A DNA stretch of 36,391 bases from Calderihabitans maritimus (lineage in GTDB: Bacteria > Bacillota > KKC1 > Calderihabitantales > Calderihabitantaceae), in the NCBI RefSeq assembly GCF_002207765.1, contig NZ_BDGJ01000207.1, positions 1 through 36,391 on the forward strand, written 5' to 3'. The position numbers and the translations under genes were made by a program. This document shows, piece by piece, positions 15,437-23,311 of this stretch. The notes below the pieces were generated by a model. That model worked only from the letters and a program-made list of their open reading frames with translations, was not told where the DNA came from and did not search any database. Numbering within the stretch: the stretch's first letter is position 1; every line of letters begins with the position of its first letter.

Positions 15437-16416
15437 TGCCTCTCCCTCCGGTATTTGATCATGTCCACAAAGGCTTCCAGCCTGGTCTGAACTCCTGCAT
15501 CTCCCGTATGTTCGTCGATGGTCAGGGTCATAAAAGGCACACCCCGTTTCCTCGCCTCCAGCTCCATCAGTTTGCCTACCATGGCATCAGGACCACATCC
15601 AAAGGCGGTAACATGGATTAAACCGTCGATATTTCCTCGCTTCAGATAGTAATAGGTGGCCCAGATCACCCGGTTGCTGTAGTACCAAAACAAATTTTTG
15701 GGAAGCACTTTGCGAAATTGATACAGGTCGCGTCGCGGTACCATCTCCACCGTCCAGACCCGGCAACCCATCTGATCCAATTTTTTTAATAAACCAACAC
15801 TTACATACGGATCGTAAACTTCATAAGGATATCCCAGAACGGCCAGTTCAATACCACCGGTTGCCGGTACTTTCTCAGGAATCCTTCCCTGCTTTTGAAA
15901 ACAGAGTACCATGCCCTCACTGGGCCGGAATCCTTTCCAAAGTAATTTTTCGTAGCGTTTATGAATGTTAATGGCTGACACGTAGGCCCTGCATATACTT
16001 CCAAAAGTACATCCTAATCTTCGCCCAATTTTTTGACATACACGAAAAAGCTCCATTCTGCCCTTTTTCAGATCAATTCGGTCATCGATAAGCTTAGGTA
16101 AATGGTCAATAGAATACCTAACCATGTTGGGAAGCCCTAAGAACTTGGGACAAAAAGTAGAAAAGCGGGTAACGCTGACCATGCGGGGAAGGAACAGATA
16201 ATCAACCTTATCTTTCAAGGCTAATACATGCCCATGGAACAATTTGATAGGGACACACGCATCGCTAACTGTTTCTCTTACTCCCTGGTCTAATATAGCC
16301 TTGGTAGTAGGAGGAGAAACAATAAATGAACATCCCAGTTGCTCGAAAAACGCTTTCCAGAAGGGAAAATAGGTATAATAACTGAGAGTTGCCGGATAGC
16401 CAATTCTGAGATTCAT
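15433..16416 (-). CDS. Acyl-CoA dehydratase activase-related protein (DUF2229), subunit 1 of the trio
   Basis: The 327-residue protein opens with NLRIGYPATLSYYTYFPFWKAFFEQLG, the DUF2229 start, and shares the architecture of the next gene. It has DACVPIKLFHGHV, STFCPKFLGLPNMVRY, HVTAFGCGPDAMVGKLMELEA and a C-terminal LTIDEHTGDAGVQTRLEAFVDMI. The shared end motif (DExTGxAGxQTRLEAFVD) shows that this and the following gene arose by duplication. Several conserved cysteines could hold an iron-sulfur cluster. It is the first gene of the operon, with a sigma-H-like promoter about 100 bases upstream. Its partner set (two such proteins plus one ATPase) lacks an identifiable substrate. Confidence 0.8.
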   Translation of the reverse strand: MNLRIGYPATLSYYTYFPFWKAFFEQLGCSFIVSPPTTKAILDQGVRETVSDACVPIKLFHGHVLALKDKVDYLFLPRMVSVTRFSTFCPKFLGLPNMVRYSIDHLPKLIDDRIDLKKGRMELFRVCQKIGRRLGCTFGSICRAYVSAINIHKRYEKLLWKGFRPSEGMVLCFQKQGRIPEKVPATGGIELAVLGYPYEVYDPYVSVGLLKKLDQMGCRVWTVEMVPRRDLYQFRKVLPKNLFWYYSNRVIWATYYYLKRGNIDGLIHVTAFGCGPDAMVGKLMELEARKRGVPFMTLTIDEHTGDAGVQTRLEAFVDMIKYRRERH

Positions 16417-16514
16417 GCCTTCTCTCTCAATCCTCCTCTAGCATAAATACTATTGGGTAAAACACCAGATATGCCGTAGAAGGTTATTTTTGCCAACTAA
16501 ATTTATTAATAATT

Positions 16515-16541
16515 ATTCGATAACCTTCGACAAATCCCTGT
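16515..16541 (-). promoter_or_regulatory. Sigma-H-like promoter of the activase-related operon
   Basis: The minus strand has ACAGGGATT (16533-16541), 11 bases, then ATCGAAT (16515-16521). The -10-like half is a full RnnGAAT match and the -35-like half has one mismatch. It lies just downstream of a minus-strand terminator (16551-16578), as expected for a new transcription start. Confidence 0.45.
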
Positions 16542-16550
16542 TAATTAGAG

Positions 16551-16578
16551 AAAGAAAAACCCGGCCCCTTAGAGCCGG
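16551..16578 (-). terminator. Minus-strand terminator upstream of the activase-related operon
   Basis: On the minus strand CCGGCTC-TAAG-GGGCCGG folds into a 7-bp stem (16561-16578, one G-U pair) followed by GTTTTTCTTT. The stem is weaker on the plus strand. It would stop leftward transcripts from 17051-17161 or beyond and insulate the sigma-H-like promoter next to it. Confidence 0.6.
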
Positions 16579-16651
16579 AAACGTTATTTTCCGTTATTAT
16601 TTAGAGGGGTTCCGCATAAGATTTATTAAAAACTCAAGGAGGTGTGTTGAG

Positions 16652-17029
16652 GTGGTAGCCGATGGGAAGATTGAAATATTTTTCCCTGTAGGTAAAGGAT
16701 TGGTAGTATCCTTGTTTACCTCCACTATTCTCTCTGTCACCGCCGGAGCAGTATTTTATTTCACTTCTCTTCAGGAAAACTACCTGCCTTCCATTTCTAC
16801 CGTCATTCTGGTAACCAGCACTTTATTAGGCGGATCTGTGGCTGCCAAATCTGCCGGATCGCGGGGACTTCTGCAGGGAATGTCCGTTGGAACTGCCTTT
16901 TTTATCTTGCTACTTCTCTTAACCGTGCTAGCCGGTAATCAAATGTCAGCAATCGTGGTATTGAAAAAGCTTTTTTATTGCGTTCTCGCAGGAGGAGTTG
17001 GAGGCATAGCTGGAATATCCTTCCGCTGA
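16652..17029 (+). CDS. Small four-helix membrane protein (TIGR04086-like)
   Basis: The 125-residue protein has four hydrophobic segments: GLVVSLFTSTILSVTAGAVFYF, ISTVILVTSTLLGGSVAAKSAG, GLLQGMSVGTAFFILLLLLTVL and LKKLFYCVLAGGVGGIAGISF. The Gly-rich GGSVAAKSAGSRGLLQGMSVG loop between helices 2 and 3 is the feature I associate with the TIGR04086 family of Clostridia and Bacilli. The frame is open upstream to 16490, but AAGGAGGTG at 16635-16643 fits the GTG at 16652 as start. It is a lone plus-strand gene between minus-strand units. Function unknown. Confidence 0.72.
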   Translation: MVADGKIEIFFPVGKGLVVSLFTSTILSVTAGAVFYFTSLQENYLPSISTVILVTSTLLGGSVAAKSAGSRGLLQGMSVGTAFFILLLLLTVLAGNQMSAIVVLKKLFYCVLAGGVGGIAGISFR

Positions 17030-17050
17030 TCTAGGTATTATATTTTCCCG

Positions 17051-17161
17051 TTACCGCGTTGACAATATTAGGTTATAAATGAGAATAAGGATGCCCCCCG
17101 CCAAAATAAAAACACAGCCTAAAACGATGCGGAAGGATACTTTGGACTGCCCGGCCAACAT
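17051..17161 (-). CDS. 36-residue single-pass membrane peptide
   Basis: A short frame starts at an ATG preceded by GGGAGGGA (17165-17172) and encodes MLAGQSKVSFRIVLGCVFIL followed by AGGILILIYNLILSTR. It has a short basic N-terminus, one transmembrane helix of about 20 residues and a basic end. The strong ribosome-binding site and clean hydrophobic pattern support it. It has no recognised family. It lies head-to-tail after the spoVM-like gene but behind that gene's terminator, so expression would need read-through or its own promoter, which I do not see. Confidence 0.5.
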   Translation of the reverse strand: MLAGQSKVSFRIVLGCVFILAGGILILIYNLILSTR

Positions 17162-17198
17162 TTATCCCTCCCGGAAAATAGTTCTCCCCAAACCGTAA

Positions 17199-17226
17199 GA
17201 AAAAAGAGAGAGTAAAATTTACTCTC
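17199..17226 (-). terminator. Terminator after the spoVM-like gene
   Basis: GAGAGTAAA / TTTACTCTC (17208-17226) is a perfect 9-bp inverted repeat with a minimal loop, followed on the minus strand by a T-rich stretch with six T residues (about 17200-17205). It starts 10 bases after the spoVM-like stop codon. Confidence 0.75.
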
Positions 17227-17235
17227 CCTCCCTGC

Positions 17236-17307
17236 TTATCCCTGACGCAATGCCTTCTTTAAAAAATTTCTCAAGAATTTTGGCAAGGGAATAAAGTAAA
17301 CTCTCAC
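17236..17307 (-). CDS. spoVM: SpoVM-like sporulation peptide
   Basis: A 23-codon frame starts at GTG (17307) with AAGGGGTG just upstream and encodes MRVYFIPLPKFLRNFLKKAL followed by RQG. The pattern of an N-terminal MxxYxIxLPKFL and a basic amphipathic helix matches SpoVM of Bacillus subtilis (26 residues, starting MKFYTIKLPKFL). SpoVM is the curvature-sensing peptide that marks the forespore membrane and anchors SpoIVA for coat assembly; it also inhibits FtsH. The gene has its own terminator, so it is a stand-alone unit. The upstream region is AT-rich but I could not fix a sigma-E promoter with confidence. Its small size explains why gene callers miss it. Confidence 0.82.
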   Translation of the reverse strand: MRVYFIPLPKFLRNFLKKALRQG

Positions 17308-17391
17308 AGCTTTCACCCCTTATCAGGTTATTTCTCTATATCATATTAGACTTGGGGTAAAAACGTGAATAGAAAGGCGCCTAACGATTCC

Positions 17392-17781
17392 TTATTCTTC
17401 TTTATAATCCCAGGGTACAAAGTATATATCGTTTCCCCTCTTATGAGCCCGGGCCAGTTCACAATGCCGTAAAACGGCAATTTCTTTACGTATTTCGTTT
17501 TCCGTAAGACTAAATTTTTGCTTCAGTTGCTCTAGCGTTGCTCCCTTTTGAGAGCTAATAAATTCGTAAATAGCCTTTTGTCTGTCCGTAAGTCCTTCTG
17601 TACCCCGCATCCCCATACTTTTCCTGGTGTTGGTGGCAATCCGAACGGCCCAAACGTCACAGGGCTTAGGTATGTTCTGCCGCTCAAGGGCACAATCGTC
17701 GCACATTTCCTGCCCATTCACCTGGTACATATCATCTTGGTCTACTTCCCGGCCACATTGAGGACATACCACCAGCGACAT
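17392..17781 (-). CDS. Zinc-ribbon plus winged-helix DNA-binding protein
   Basis: The 129-residue protein has an N-terminal zinc knuckle (VVCPQCGREV ... EMCDDCALE, two CxxC pairs about 18 apart). A linker and a C-terminal helix-turn-helix follow (GLTDRQKAIYEFISSQKGATLEQLKQKFSLTENEIRKEIAVLRHCELARAHKRG), ending in a short wing. The architecture suggests a transcription factor or nucleic-acid-associated protein whose binding may depend on metal. GAGGGAGG precedes the ATG. An unusually GC-rich leader with two alternative hairpins lies upstream (17811-17845). No specific family recognised. It sits between the spoVM-like gene and an orphan ORF with a sigma-H-like promoter, so a sporulation link is possible but unproven. 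Confidence 0.75.
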   Translation of the reverse strand: MSLVVCPQCGREVDQDDMYQVNGQEMCDDCALERQNIPKPCDVWAVRIATNTRKSMGMRGTEGLTDRQKAIYEFISSQKGATLEQLKQKFSLTENEIRKEIAVLRHCELARAHKRGNDIYFVPWDYKEE

Positions 17782-17810
17782 TCATTCCACCTCCCTCTAT
17801 TTTACCGAAT

Positions 17811-17845
17811 CGGCGGTGCCTAGTCCGCCGGCCTTAAACCGGTGG
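17811..17845 (-). promoter_or_regulatory. Two mutually exclusive hairpins in the leader of the zinc-ribbon/HTH gene
   Basis: On the minus strand the middle segment CCGGCGG (17825-17831) can pair either with upstream CCACCGG (17839-17845, one G-U) or with downstream CCGCCG (17811-17816). It is GC-rich in an otherwise AT-rich gap. The hairpins end about 30 bases before the start codon and no T-run follows, so control of translation is likelier than termination. Confidence 0.35.
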
Positions 17846-17950
17846 TTGATACCAATAAATCTGCTCCTGTTATAGCTTCCTATTGTATTCTTAACGAACC
17901 TGTTCTTACGTATATAATAATTATAAATATGCGAATATACTTTTTATAAA

Positions 17951-17986
17951 GGTAAAAAATTAAGGATAGAAATATATCTATCCTTA
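17951..17986 (-). terminator. Terminator after the 18024-18398 gene
   Basis: A perfect 10-bp inverted repeat, TAAGGATAGA (17961-17970) with TCTATCCTTA (17977-17986), has a 6-base loop and is followed on the minus strand by ATTTTTTACC. It lies 38 bases after the stop codon of the upstream gene. The remaining gap to 17846 is AT-rich and holds nothing else I can name. Confidence 0.75.
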
Positions 17987-18023
17987 GTTTTCAGTATATT
18001 AAATTTAGGCACTTCAGTTCAAT

Positions 18024-18398
18024 CTAAACATCAGCCTCCTGAAAAACGAGCCCAATACGTGGGGAGCATCCGGAAGGAAACCGTCCGGGGTGAAATAAAG
18101 CTGTTAGGTTTTCCAACCTGCCGTCCGCCAATTGGTGAGAATTCTGCATAACTATAAGTACCGGGTTGCAATTATTCCTAACCACTTCTTCCAACCCTTC
18201 CAAAAAACTGCCAAAGCTTTCTTTGCTTTCAGGTAGAGGGATATTTAGCACACGGTCAATTTCAGGAAATTTGGCCAAACCTTTTATAATTTCCAAAGCA
18301 GTAAGGCGATAGAAATCTCTGTCCGGTAAATTAGCCAATGCACTACAATCAATGGGAATATACCGAAAATAATCCCTAAAATGCCCATAAATAGCCAA
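18024..18398 (-). CDS. Hypothetical protein resembling part of an AAA-type ATPase without its P-loop
   Basis: The 124-residue product starts at TTG (18398) after GGGGTGGG. The centre contains FLEGLEEVVRNNCNPVLIVMQNSHQL, a hydrophobic strand ending like a Walker-B/sensor region, and the end reads GRFPSGCSPRIGLVFQEADV. No Walker A motif is present, so it is either a degenerate ATPase fragment or an unrelated small protein. It has its own sigma-H-like promoter (18451-18477) and terminator, which argues that it is a functional unit rather than debris. I do not recognise a family. Confidence 0.55.
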   Translation of the reverse strand: MAIYGHFRDYFRYIPIDCSALANLPDRDFYRLTALEIIKGLAKFPEIDRVLNIPLPESKESFGSFLEGLEEVVRNNCNPVLIVMQNSHQLADGRLENLTALFHPGRFPSGCSPRIGLVFQEADV

Positions 18399-18450
18399 TT
18401 TAATCCCACCCCGCCAAATGTAAACAAACTTTTTCCTGTCCTAATAGTTT

Positions 18451-18477
18451 TTTCGACTTCGACTGGTGAATTCCTCC
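18451..18477 (-). promoter_or_regulatory. Sigma-H-like promoter of the 18024-18398 gene
   Basis: The minus strand has GGAGGAATT (18469-18477), 11 bases, then GTCGAAA (18451-18457), matching RnAGGAwWW 9/9 and RnnGAAT 6/7. It lies in the 101-base gap after dinG. Confidence 0.5.
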
Positions 18478-18499
18478 TAAACTATAAAATTTTCGACAG

Positions 18500-21382
18500 C
18501 TAGTTTTTCTCCTTCTTTTTTATCCAGGAACCAACGGTATGGCCTACCGAGGCCCGGTCGCAGAGATAATAATCCCTTAAGGGTAGGGATTCTAATAACT
18601 TTTTACCGTACCCCTTACTTAAAATTCTTTGATCCAAGATAACCACCGCTCCGTGATCGTTCTTCCGCCGGATCAGCCGTCCAAATCCCTGCTGCAACCT
18701 GATAATGGCTTGGGGAAGGCTGTAATTATAAAAGCTGTTGATCCTTTGCCGCTCCAGTGCTTCTAATCGGGCGGCTACGGTGGGAAGTGTGGGAGACATA
18801 AAAGGCAGCTTAACGATAACTACACAACGGAGCAGGCTACCGGGTAAATCTACTCCCTCCCAGAAACTACTGGAGCCCAATATTACCGTTTGGGGATCGG
18901 CAGTCATTTTTTCAATCAGTCTCCACCTGCTGCCGTCAATATTATGGCCCAGTACACCCACCCCTCTTTCTTCCAACTTTTCTTTAATCATGAAATAGCA
19001 TTTCCGTAGCATTTGATGAGAGGTAAACAGGGCCAATCCCCTTCCCTTCGTGGCCGTGAATATATCTATCAGCAGCTGGGATATAGCTACCATGTAAGAA
19101 TCTTCTAAAACTGCTGCCGGCGGTGGCAGATCTTTAACAACACACAGAAGAACCTGCCGGGAGTAATCAAAGGGAGAATCCAGTTTAAGAGTTTCCACCC
19201 GTTCCCTTTCTCTCCCAGCCAACAGGTCCAGGCCTACCCTGCTCATAAAATAGTCAAAGGACCCGCCAACGCAAAGGGTGGCGGCAGTGAAAATTACCGT
19301 ATCCTTGGTCCGGTAAATCTTCTCCGCAAGCAGAGGGCCTACGTTTACCGGAGCACTTCTCAAAGTAGTCTCTTCCTCTCCATGCACCGGAGCCTCGATC
19401 CAACACACATATTCTCTGTCTTCATCTGCTAGGCAAAGGTTTATTTTATCCTCAATCTCCCGGCACAGCTGACTTCCCAAAGTAAGACATGGCGCAAATT
19501 TCCTAGCCGACACACGGTCAGAAATATTGTCTGTTTTCTCCAGGTAGGCAGTCAGTTCCCGCAAAAGCTTATCCATTTTCCGGAGGTTCAGGGTAACGGT
19601 TTCGCAGCTTTCCCTAACCAGAGACCATAAGGGTACTGCTCTTATCTTCTGCGTGATACGCAATTGATAATTCCAAAATGCCGACCCCTTATCGGGACTA
19701 TACTTCAGACAGAGTTCTTTTAAGTGGGCAAAAAGCTGGTTAAGCGCTTTCGCCAAATTCTCTCCCTGCTTGGTGGCTTCTTCCAAGCAGGCCGTTATTG
19801 GTCCAGTATCTCTTCCGTTTTCGAGCTCCTTTTGCGAAGGGTTGTCTTTCAGCTTAACCCGTTTTAAAGCATAAAGATTTTTAGCAACTTCGGATAGACG
19901 ACTTAATATTTCAGACAACCTCAAGGTCACACCGAGCTGCTCCGTAGCCGCGTCCTCTAAATGGTGGGCTTCATCTATTATTAGATACCGATAATCCGGC
20001 AGGAAACGAGTGTCTGCTTCTATATCGCTTAACATAACCGAATGATTTACCACCAGCAAATCAGCTTTCTCTGCTTTTCTACGGGCTCTGGTGACAAAAC
20101 ACCAATGTTTATACCAATGACATTCAGGCCCGAGACAAGACGCACTGTCTGCACCCACTTGCTGCCAAAGCTTGTTCTGTTCCAGTCCTATCTCTCCGCG
20201 GTCACCACTGGACGTCCTGGACAGCCAGACGGCAAGAGACAGGAAAAACACCTTTTCTTCCCAAGGTAACTTCCCCATCTCTTCTCCCAGTGCTTCCCAT
20301 TTATGCAGGCACAGGTAATTATTGCGCCCTTTAACTAGGGCTGCTTCAACAGGCAGGGAAAGAACATCTTTGAGTACCGGAATGTCCTTCTCCAATAGTT
20401 GTTCCTGCAAGTTTATGGTATGAGTGGCCACCACGACCCTCTCTCCCGTGTTTACCGCCCATACCGCCGCCGGTATAAGGTAAGCGAGTGACTTCCCCGT
20501 ACCAGTTCCTGCTTCCACTACCAGGTGCTTTTTTTGGTTAAAGGCCCTGCTAATAGCCAGCAGCATCTCTTCCTGTTGTTGCCGGTACTCATAGGCGGGA
20601 AACTTTTCAGCCATGAGGCCGCCGGGGCGTAACAATTCCGCTAATTCCTCGTCCGGCAGGAAATATCTCTCATTTGTCTGCCTCGTGCTTTCAAACGGAA
20701 ATTCATCCGTCGCTTTTTCGGAGCTAAAAAATAAGTATTTCTTTTCTGAACCCCGGACGGGCATTGGGGGAAATTGACCGGCTGCTTTTCTATACGCCTG
20801 CCGGAAAACTTCGCGAAGCTCTGCTTCCTCATTGGCCAGTGTCTGGTTTATGAGATCCAGCACCGGGAGTGGGAGTTCTTCCGCCTCCTGCAATAACTTC
20901 AAAAAAATATCGGCGGTTACCCTGGCGTCTTTCAAAGCCCGGTGTAGTCCTTCAACCGAGATCCGGTAATATTTAACCAGGTCAACCAGACGGTGGCTGG
21001 TTAAGGTCGGGAGCAATATACGAGACAATTCAAGCGTATCTAACACTTTATTTGTAACACCGGTTACAGAATATTTACCCAGAAAGCCTAGATCGAACGC
21101 AGCATTATGAGCAACCAGCACTGTATCACCGACAAACTGCCAGAAGTGAGATAAAACTTCCCTTACCTCAGGAGCCTCCTCTACCATCTGATCAGTAATC
21201 CCGGTTAGACGCTGGATGAAAAAAGGAATAGGGCCAGACGGTCTAACTAAGGTAGTAAACTCATCGGAAACTACTCCGTCAACTATTTTCACTACTGCTA
21301 TCTCAATGATTTCATGGACGGCAGGATTGTTGCCCGTAGTCTCCAAATCTACTACGGCATAAGTGCGCATTCCGCTTCCCAT
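18500..21382 (-). CDS. dinG: DinG-family ATP-dependent helicase with N-terminal DEDDh exonuclease
   Basis: This 960-residue protein joins a DnaQ-like 3'-5' exonuclease (residues 1-170: D12/E14 in VVDLETTG, D97 in AHNAAFD, H147 and D152 in HRALKD) to an XPD/DinG superfamily 2 helicase. The helicase carries Walker A AGTGTGKS (291-298), DEAH box (470-473), and four cysteines placed as iron-sulfur ligands (C358, C416, C421, C428). The C-terminal motif LQQGFGRLIRRKNDHG is motif VI. Such fusions are typical of Firmicutes DinG, which in some species has lost helicase activity. Two starts are possible (21382 or 21370), both near GGGAGGGG. The role is DNA repair or processing of structured or RNA-paired DNA. 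Confidence 0.94.
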   Translation of the reverse strand: MGSGMRTYAVVDLETTGNNPAVHEIIEIAVVKIVDGVVSDEFTTLVRPSGPIPFFIQRLTGITDQMVEEAPEVREVLSHFWQFVGDTVLVAHNAAFDLGFLGKYSVTGVTNKVLDTLELSRILLPTLTSHRLVDLVKYYRISVEGLHRALKDARVTADIFLKLLQEAEELPLPVLDLINQTLANEEAELREVFRQAYRKAAGQFPPMPVRGSEKKYLFFSSEKATDEFPFESTRQTNERYFLPDEELAELLRPGGLMAEKFPAYEYRQQQEEMLLAISRAFNQKKHLVVEAGTGTGKSLAYLIPAAVWAVNTGERVVVATHTINLQEQLLEKDIPVLKDVLSLPVEAALVKGRNNYLCLHKWEALGEEMGKLPWEEKVFFLSLAVWLSRTSSGDRGEIGLEQNKLWQQVGADSASCLGPECHWYKHWCFVTRARRKAEKADLLVVNHSVMLSDIEADTRFLPDYRYLIIDEAHHLEDAATEQLGVTLRLSEILSRLSEVAKNLYALKRVKLKDNPSQKELENGRDTGPITACLEEATKQGENLAKALNQLFAHLKELCLKYSPDKGSAFWNYQLRITQKIRAVPLWSLVRESCETVTLNLRKMDKLLRELTAYLEKTDNISDRVSARKFAPCLTLGSQLCREIEDKINLCLADEDREYVCWIEAPVHGEEETTLRSAPVNVGPLLAEKIYRTKDTVIFTAATLCVGGSFDYFMSRVGLDLLAGRERERVETLKLDSPFDYSRQVLLCVVKDLPPPAAVLEDSYMVAISQLLIDIFTATKGRGLALFTSHQMLRKCYFMIKEKLEERGVGVLGHNIDGSRWRLIEKMTADPQTVILGSSSFWEGVDLPGSLLRCVVIVKLPFMSPTLPTVAARLEALERQRINSFYNYSLPQAIIRLQQGFGRLIRRKNDHGAVVILDQRILSKGYGKKLLESLPLRDYYLCDRASVGHTVGSWIKKKEKN

Positions 21383-21454
21383 CCCCTCCCGATTCTGTCT
21401 TAATTGTATACTGAGAGATCCAATCAGACAAGGTTATTACCATTATTTAGTCTT

Positions 21455-21483
21455 AAAAAAATAAGACCTGCTCCCTGCAGGCC
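21455..21483 (-). terminator. Terminator of the succinate/propionate gene cluster
   Basis: The minus-strand stem GGCCTGC-AGGGA-GCAGGTC (21465-21483, one G-U pair) is followed by TTATTTTTTT. It lies 15 bases after the malic enzyme stop codon and ends the long cluster. Confidence 0.82.
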
Positions 21484-21497
21484 TTGGATATGATATA

Positions 21498-22727
21498 TTA
21501 TTTAACCGCAGCCAATTTCCGTGTCCGCTCTGCAATTTTTTCCGGTTCAACCTGAATTTGAGCCACACCGCTCTTCATGGCTGCTTCGGCTACCGCCGCC
21601 GCAACCGCCGGTGCCACCCGCGGATCGAATGCTTTAGGAATAACATACTCCCTGTCCAGTTCTTCATCACTGATTAAACCGGCAATTGCATAGGCAGCAG
21701 CTACCTTCATCTCTTCGTTAATATCGGTAGCCCGTACGTCCAGGGCACCCCGGAATATACCGGGGAAGGCCAGTACATTGTTAACCTGATTGGGGAAATC
21801 GGAACGGCCCGTACATACCACTGCTGCCCCCGCCTCTTTAGCCAGGTCGGGCATAATTTCCGGAACGGGATTGGCCATAGCCATCACAATGGCGTTTTTA
21901 GCCATCGAACGGACCATATCCTGAGTTAGCAGATTGGGGCCCGACACACCGATAAATACGTCCGCTCCTTTCAGCGCGTCAGCTAGGGTTCCAGACAACT
22001 TTCCACGGTTGGTAACTCGGGCAATTTCCTCCTTGGCCGGGTTCATGCCTTCTTTCCGACCTTCGTAAATAATCCCGCTCCGGTCACACATAATCACATC
22101 TTTTACTCCCATACTGAGAAGTAGCTTGATTATAGCTATCCCAGCCGCACCGGCCCCGTTGGTAACCACCTTGATTTGATCAAGCTTTTTGTTAACAATT
22201 TTCAGCGCGTTTACTAAACCGGCCATCGCTACTACGGCAGTACCATGCTGGTCATCATGAAAAACAGGTATATTGATCTCTTCTTTTAACCTTCGCTCTA
22301 TCTCAAAGCAGGCGGGAGCAGCTATATCCTCTAGGTTAACTCCTCCAAAACTTGGTTCCAGCAGTTTTACCGTTTCTACAATCTTATCCACATCTTTGGT
22401 ACGGAGACAAATGGGAAAAGCATCGACCCCCGCAAAAGCCTTAAAAAGAACCGCCTTCCCTTCCATAACCGGGAGGGCTGCTTCCGGTCCAATATCTCCA
22501 AGCCCTAATACCGCTGTTCCATCGGTTACAACCGCCACCATATTGCCCTTAGTCGTATAATCGTAGACTTTCACCGTATCGGCATGAATTTCCTTACAAG
22601 GTTCCGCCACTCCAGGCGTATAGGCAAGACTCAGATCTTTGGTACTATTAACAGACACCTTGCTAATTACTTCAATCTTACCTACTTTTTCTTTATGTAA
22701 CCTCAGAGCCTCTTCTTTCAAAGACAT
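21498..22727 (-). CDS. maeB: NAD(P)-dependent malic enzyme (decarboxylating)
   Basis: It interconverts malate with pyruvate and CO2. The 409-residue short bacterial form has the catalytic Tyr in [33 protein letters not shown] with the substrate-binding Lys, and FHDDQHGTA, the metal/substrate aspartates. The nucleotide-binding loop is [21 protein letters not shown], followed by CDRSG; Asp at the end of the second strand favours NAD over NADP, but this is inference. It is the last gene of the cluster and follows the fumarase beta gene by 14 bases. Here it links the C4-dicarboxylate branch to pyruvate, a step handled by malate dehydrogenase plus a transcarboxylase in the classical propionate scheme. 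Confidence 0.93.
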   Translation of the reverse strand: MSLKEEALRLHKEKVGKIEVISKVSVNSTKDLSLAYTPGVAEPCKEIHADTVKVYDYTTKGNMVAVVTDGTAVLGLGDIGPEAALPVMEGKAVLFKAFAGVDAFPICLRTKDVDKIVETVKLLEPSFGGVNLEDIAAPACFEIERRLKEEINIPVFHDDQHGTAVVAMAGLVNALKIVNKKLDQIKVVTNGAGAAGIAIIKLLLSMGVKDVIMCDRSGIIYEGRKEGMNPAKEEIARVTNRGKLSGTLADALKGADVFIGVSGPNLLTQDMVRSMAKNAIVMAMANPVPEIMPDLAKEAGAAVVCTGRSDFPNQVNNVLAFPGIFRGALDVRATDINEEMKVAAAYAIAGLISDEELDREYVIPKAFDPRVAPAVAAAVAEAAMKSGVAQIQVEPEKIAERTRKLAAVK

Positions 22728-22741
22728 TCTGTTTCACCTCT

Positions 22742-23302
22742 TCAGGTAGGTATTCCGTATTTTTTGACCCCTTCTTCGTAGAGGTCACCACCGTGAGCAT
22801 CGTTTACTACAATTACCGGAAGGTTTTCAACTTCTAAACGCCGGATAGCCTCTGGCCCTAAGTCCGGGTAGGCTATTACTTCCGCTTTCTTGATACATTT
22901 GCTGATCAAAGCCGCGGCACCACCAACCGCCGCAAAATATACCCCCTTGTGCCTTACTATAGCGTCCTTAACCTCTTGGTTGCGGGAGCCTTTCCCTATC
23001 ATTCCTTTAAGTCCTATTTCCAACAAACGCGGAGCATAAGCATCCATCCGGTAACTGGTAGTGGGCCCGGCGGAGCCGATTACCTGTCCCGGTTTTGCCG
23101 GCGAAGGTCCTACATAATATATGATCTGTCCTTTCAGGTCTACCGGCAGCGGCTTCCCAGCATCCAACAGTTCAACCAATCGCTTGTGAGCAGCATCCCG
23201 GGCGGTATACAAAACCCCGGAAATATAAACCTGATCGCCAATCCTTAGCTCTTCTACCATCTCATCGGTTAAAGGAGGGGTAATATACCTGTCAGCCACC
23301 AC
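22742..23302 (-). CDS. fumB: Class I fumarate hydratase, beta (C-terminal) subunit
   Basis: With the alpha subunit it catalyses fumarate to malate with a [4Fe-4S] cluster. The product of about 186 residues has the family motifs YVGPSPAKPGQVIGSAGPTTSYRMD, MIGKGSRNQEV, GGAAAL and the C-terminal DAHGGDLYEEGVKKYG. The frame allows GTG starts at 23308, 23302 and 23299; AGGAGG at 23305-23310 overlaps the first, so 23302 or 23299 is more likely. It follows the alpha gene by less than 15 bases. Split two-subunit class I fumarases are common in anaerobes. The symbol is used in the sense of beta subunit. Confidence 0.92.
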   Translation of the reverse strand: MVADRYITPPLTDEMVEELRIGDQVYISGVLYTARDAAHKRLVELLDAGKPLPVDLKGQIIYYVGPSPAKPGQVIGSAGPTTSYRMDAYAPRLLEIGLKGMIGKGSRNQEVKDAIVRHKGVYFAAVGGAAALISKCIKKAEVIAYPDLGPEAIRRLEVENLPVIVVNDAHGGDLYEEGVKKYGIPT

Positions 23303-23311
23303 TGTCACCTC

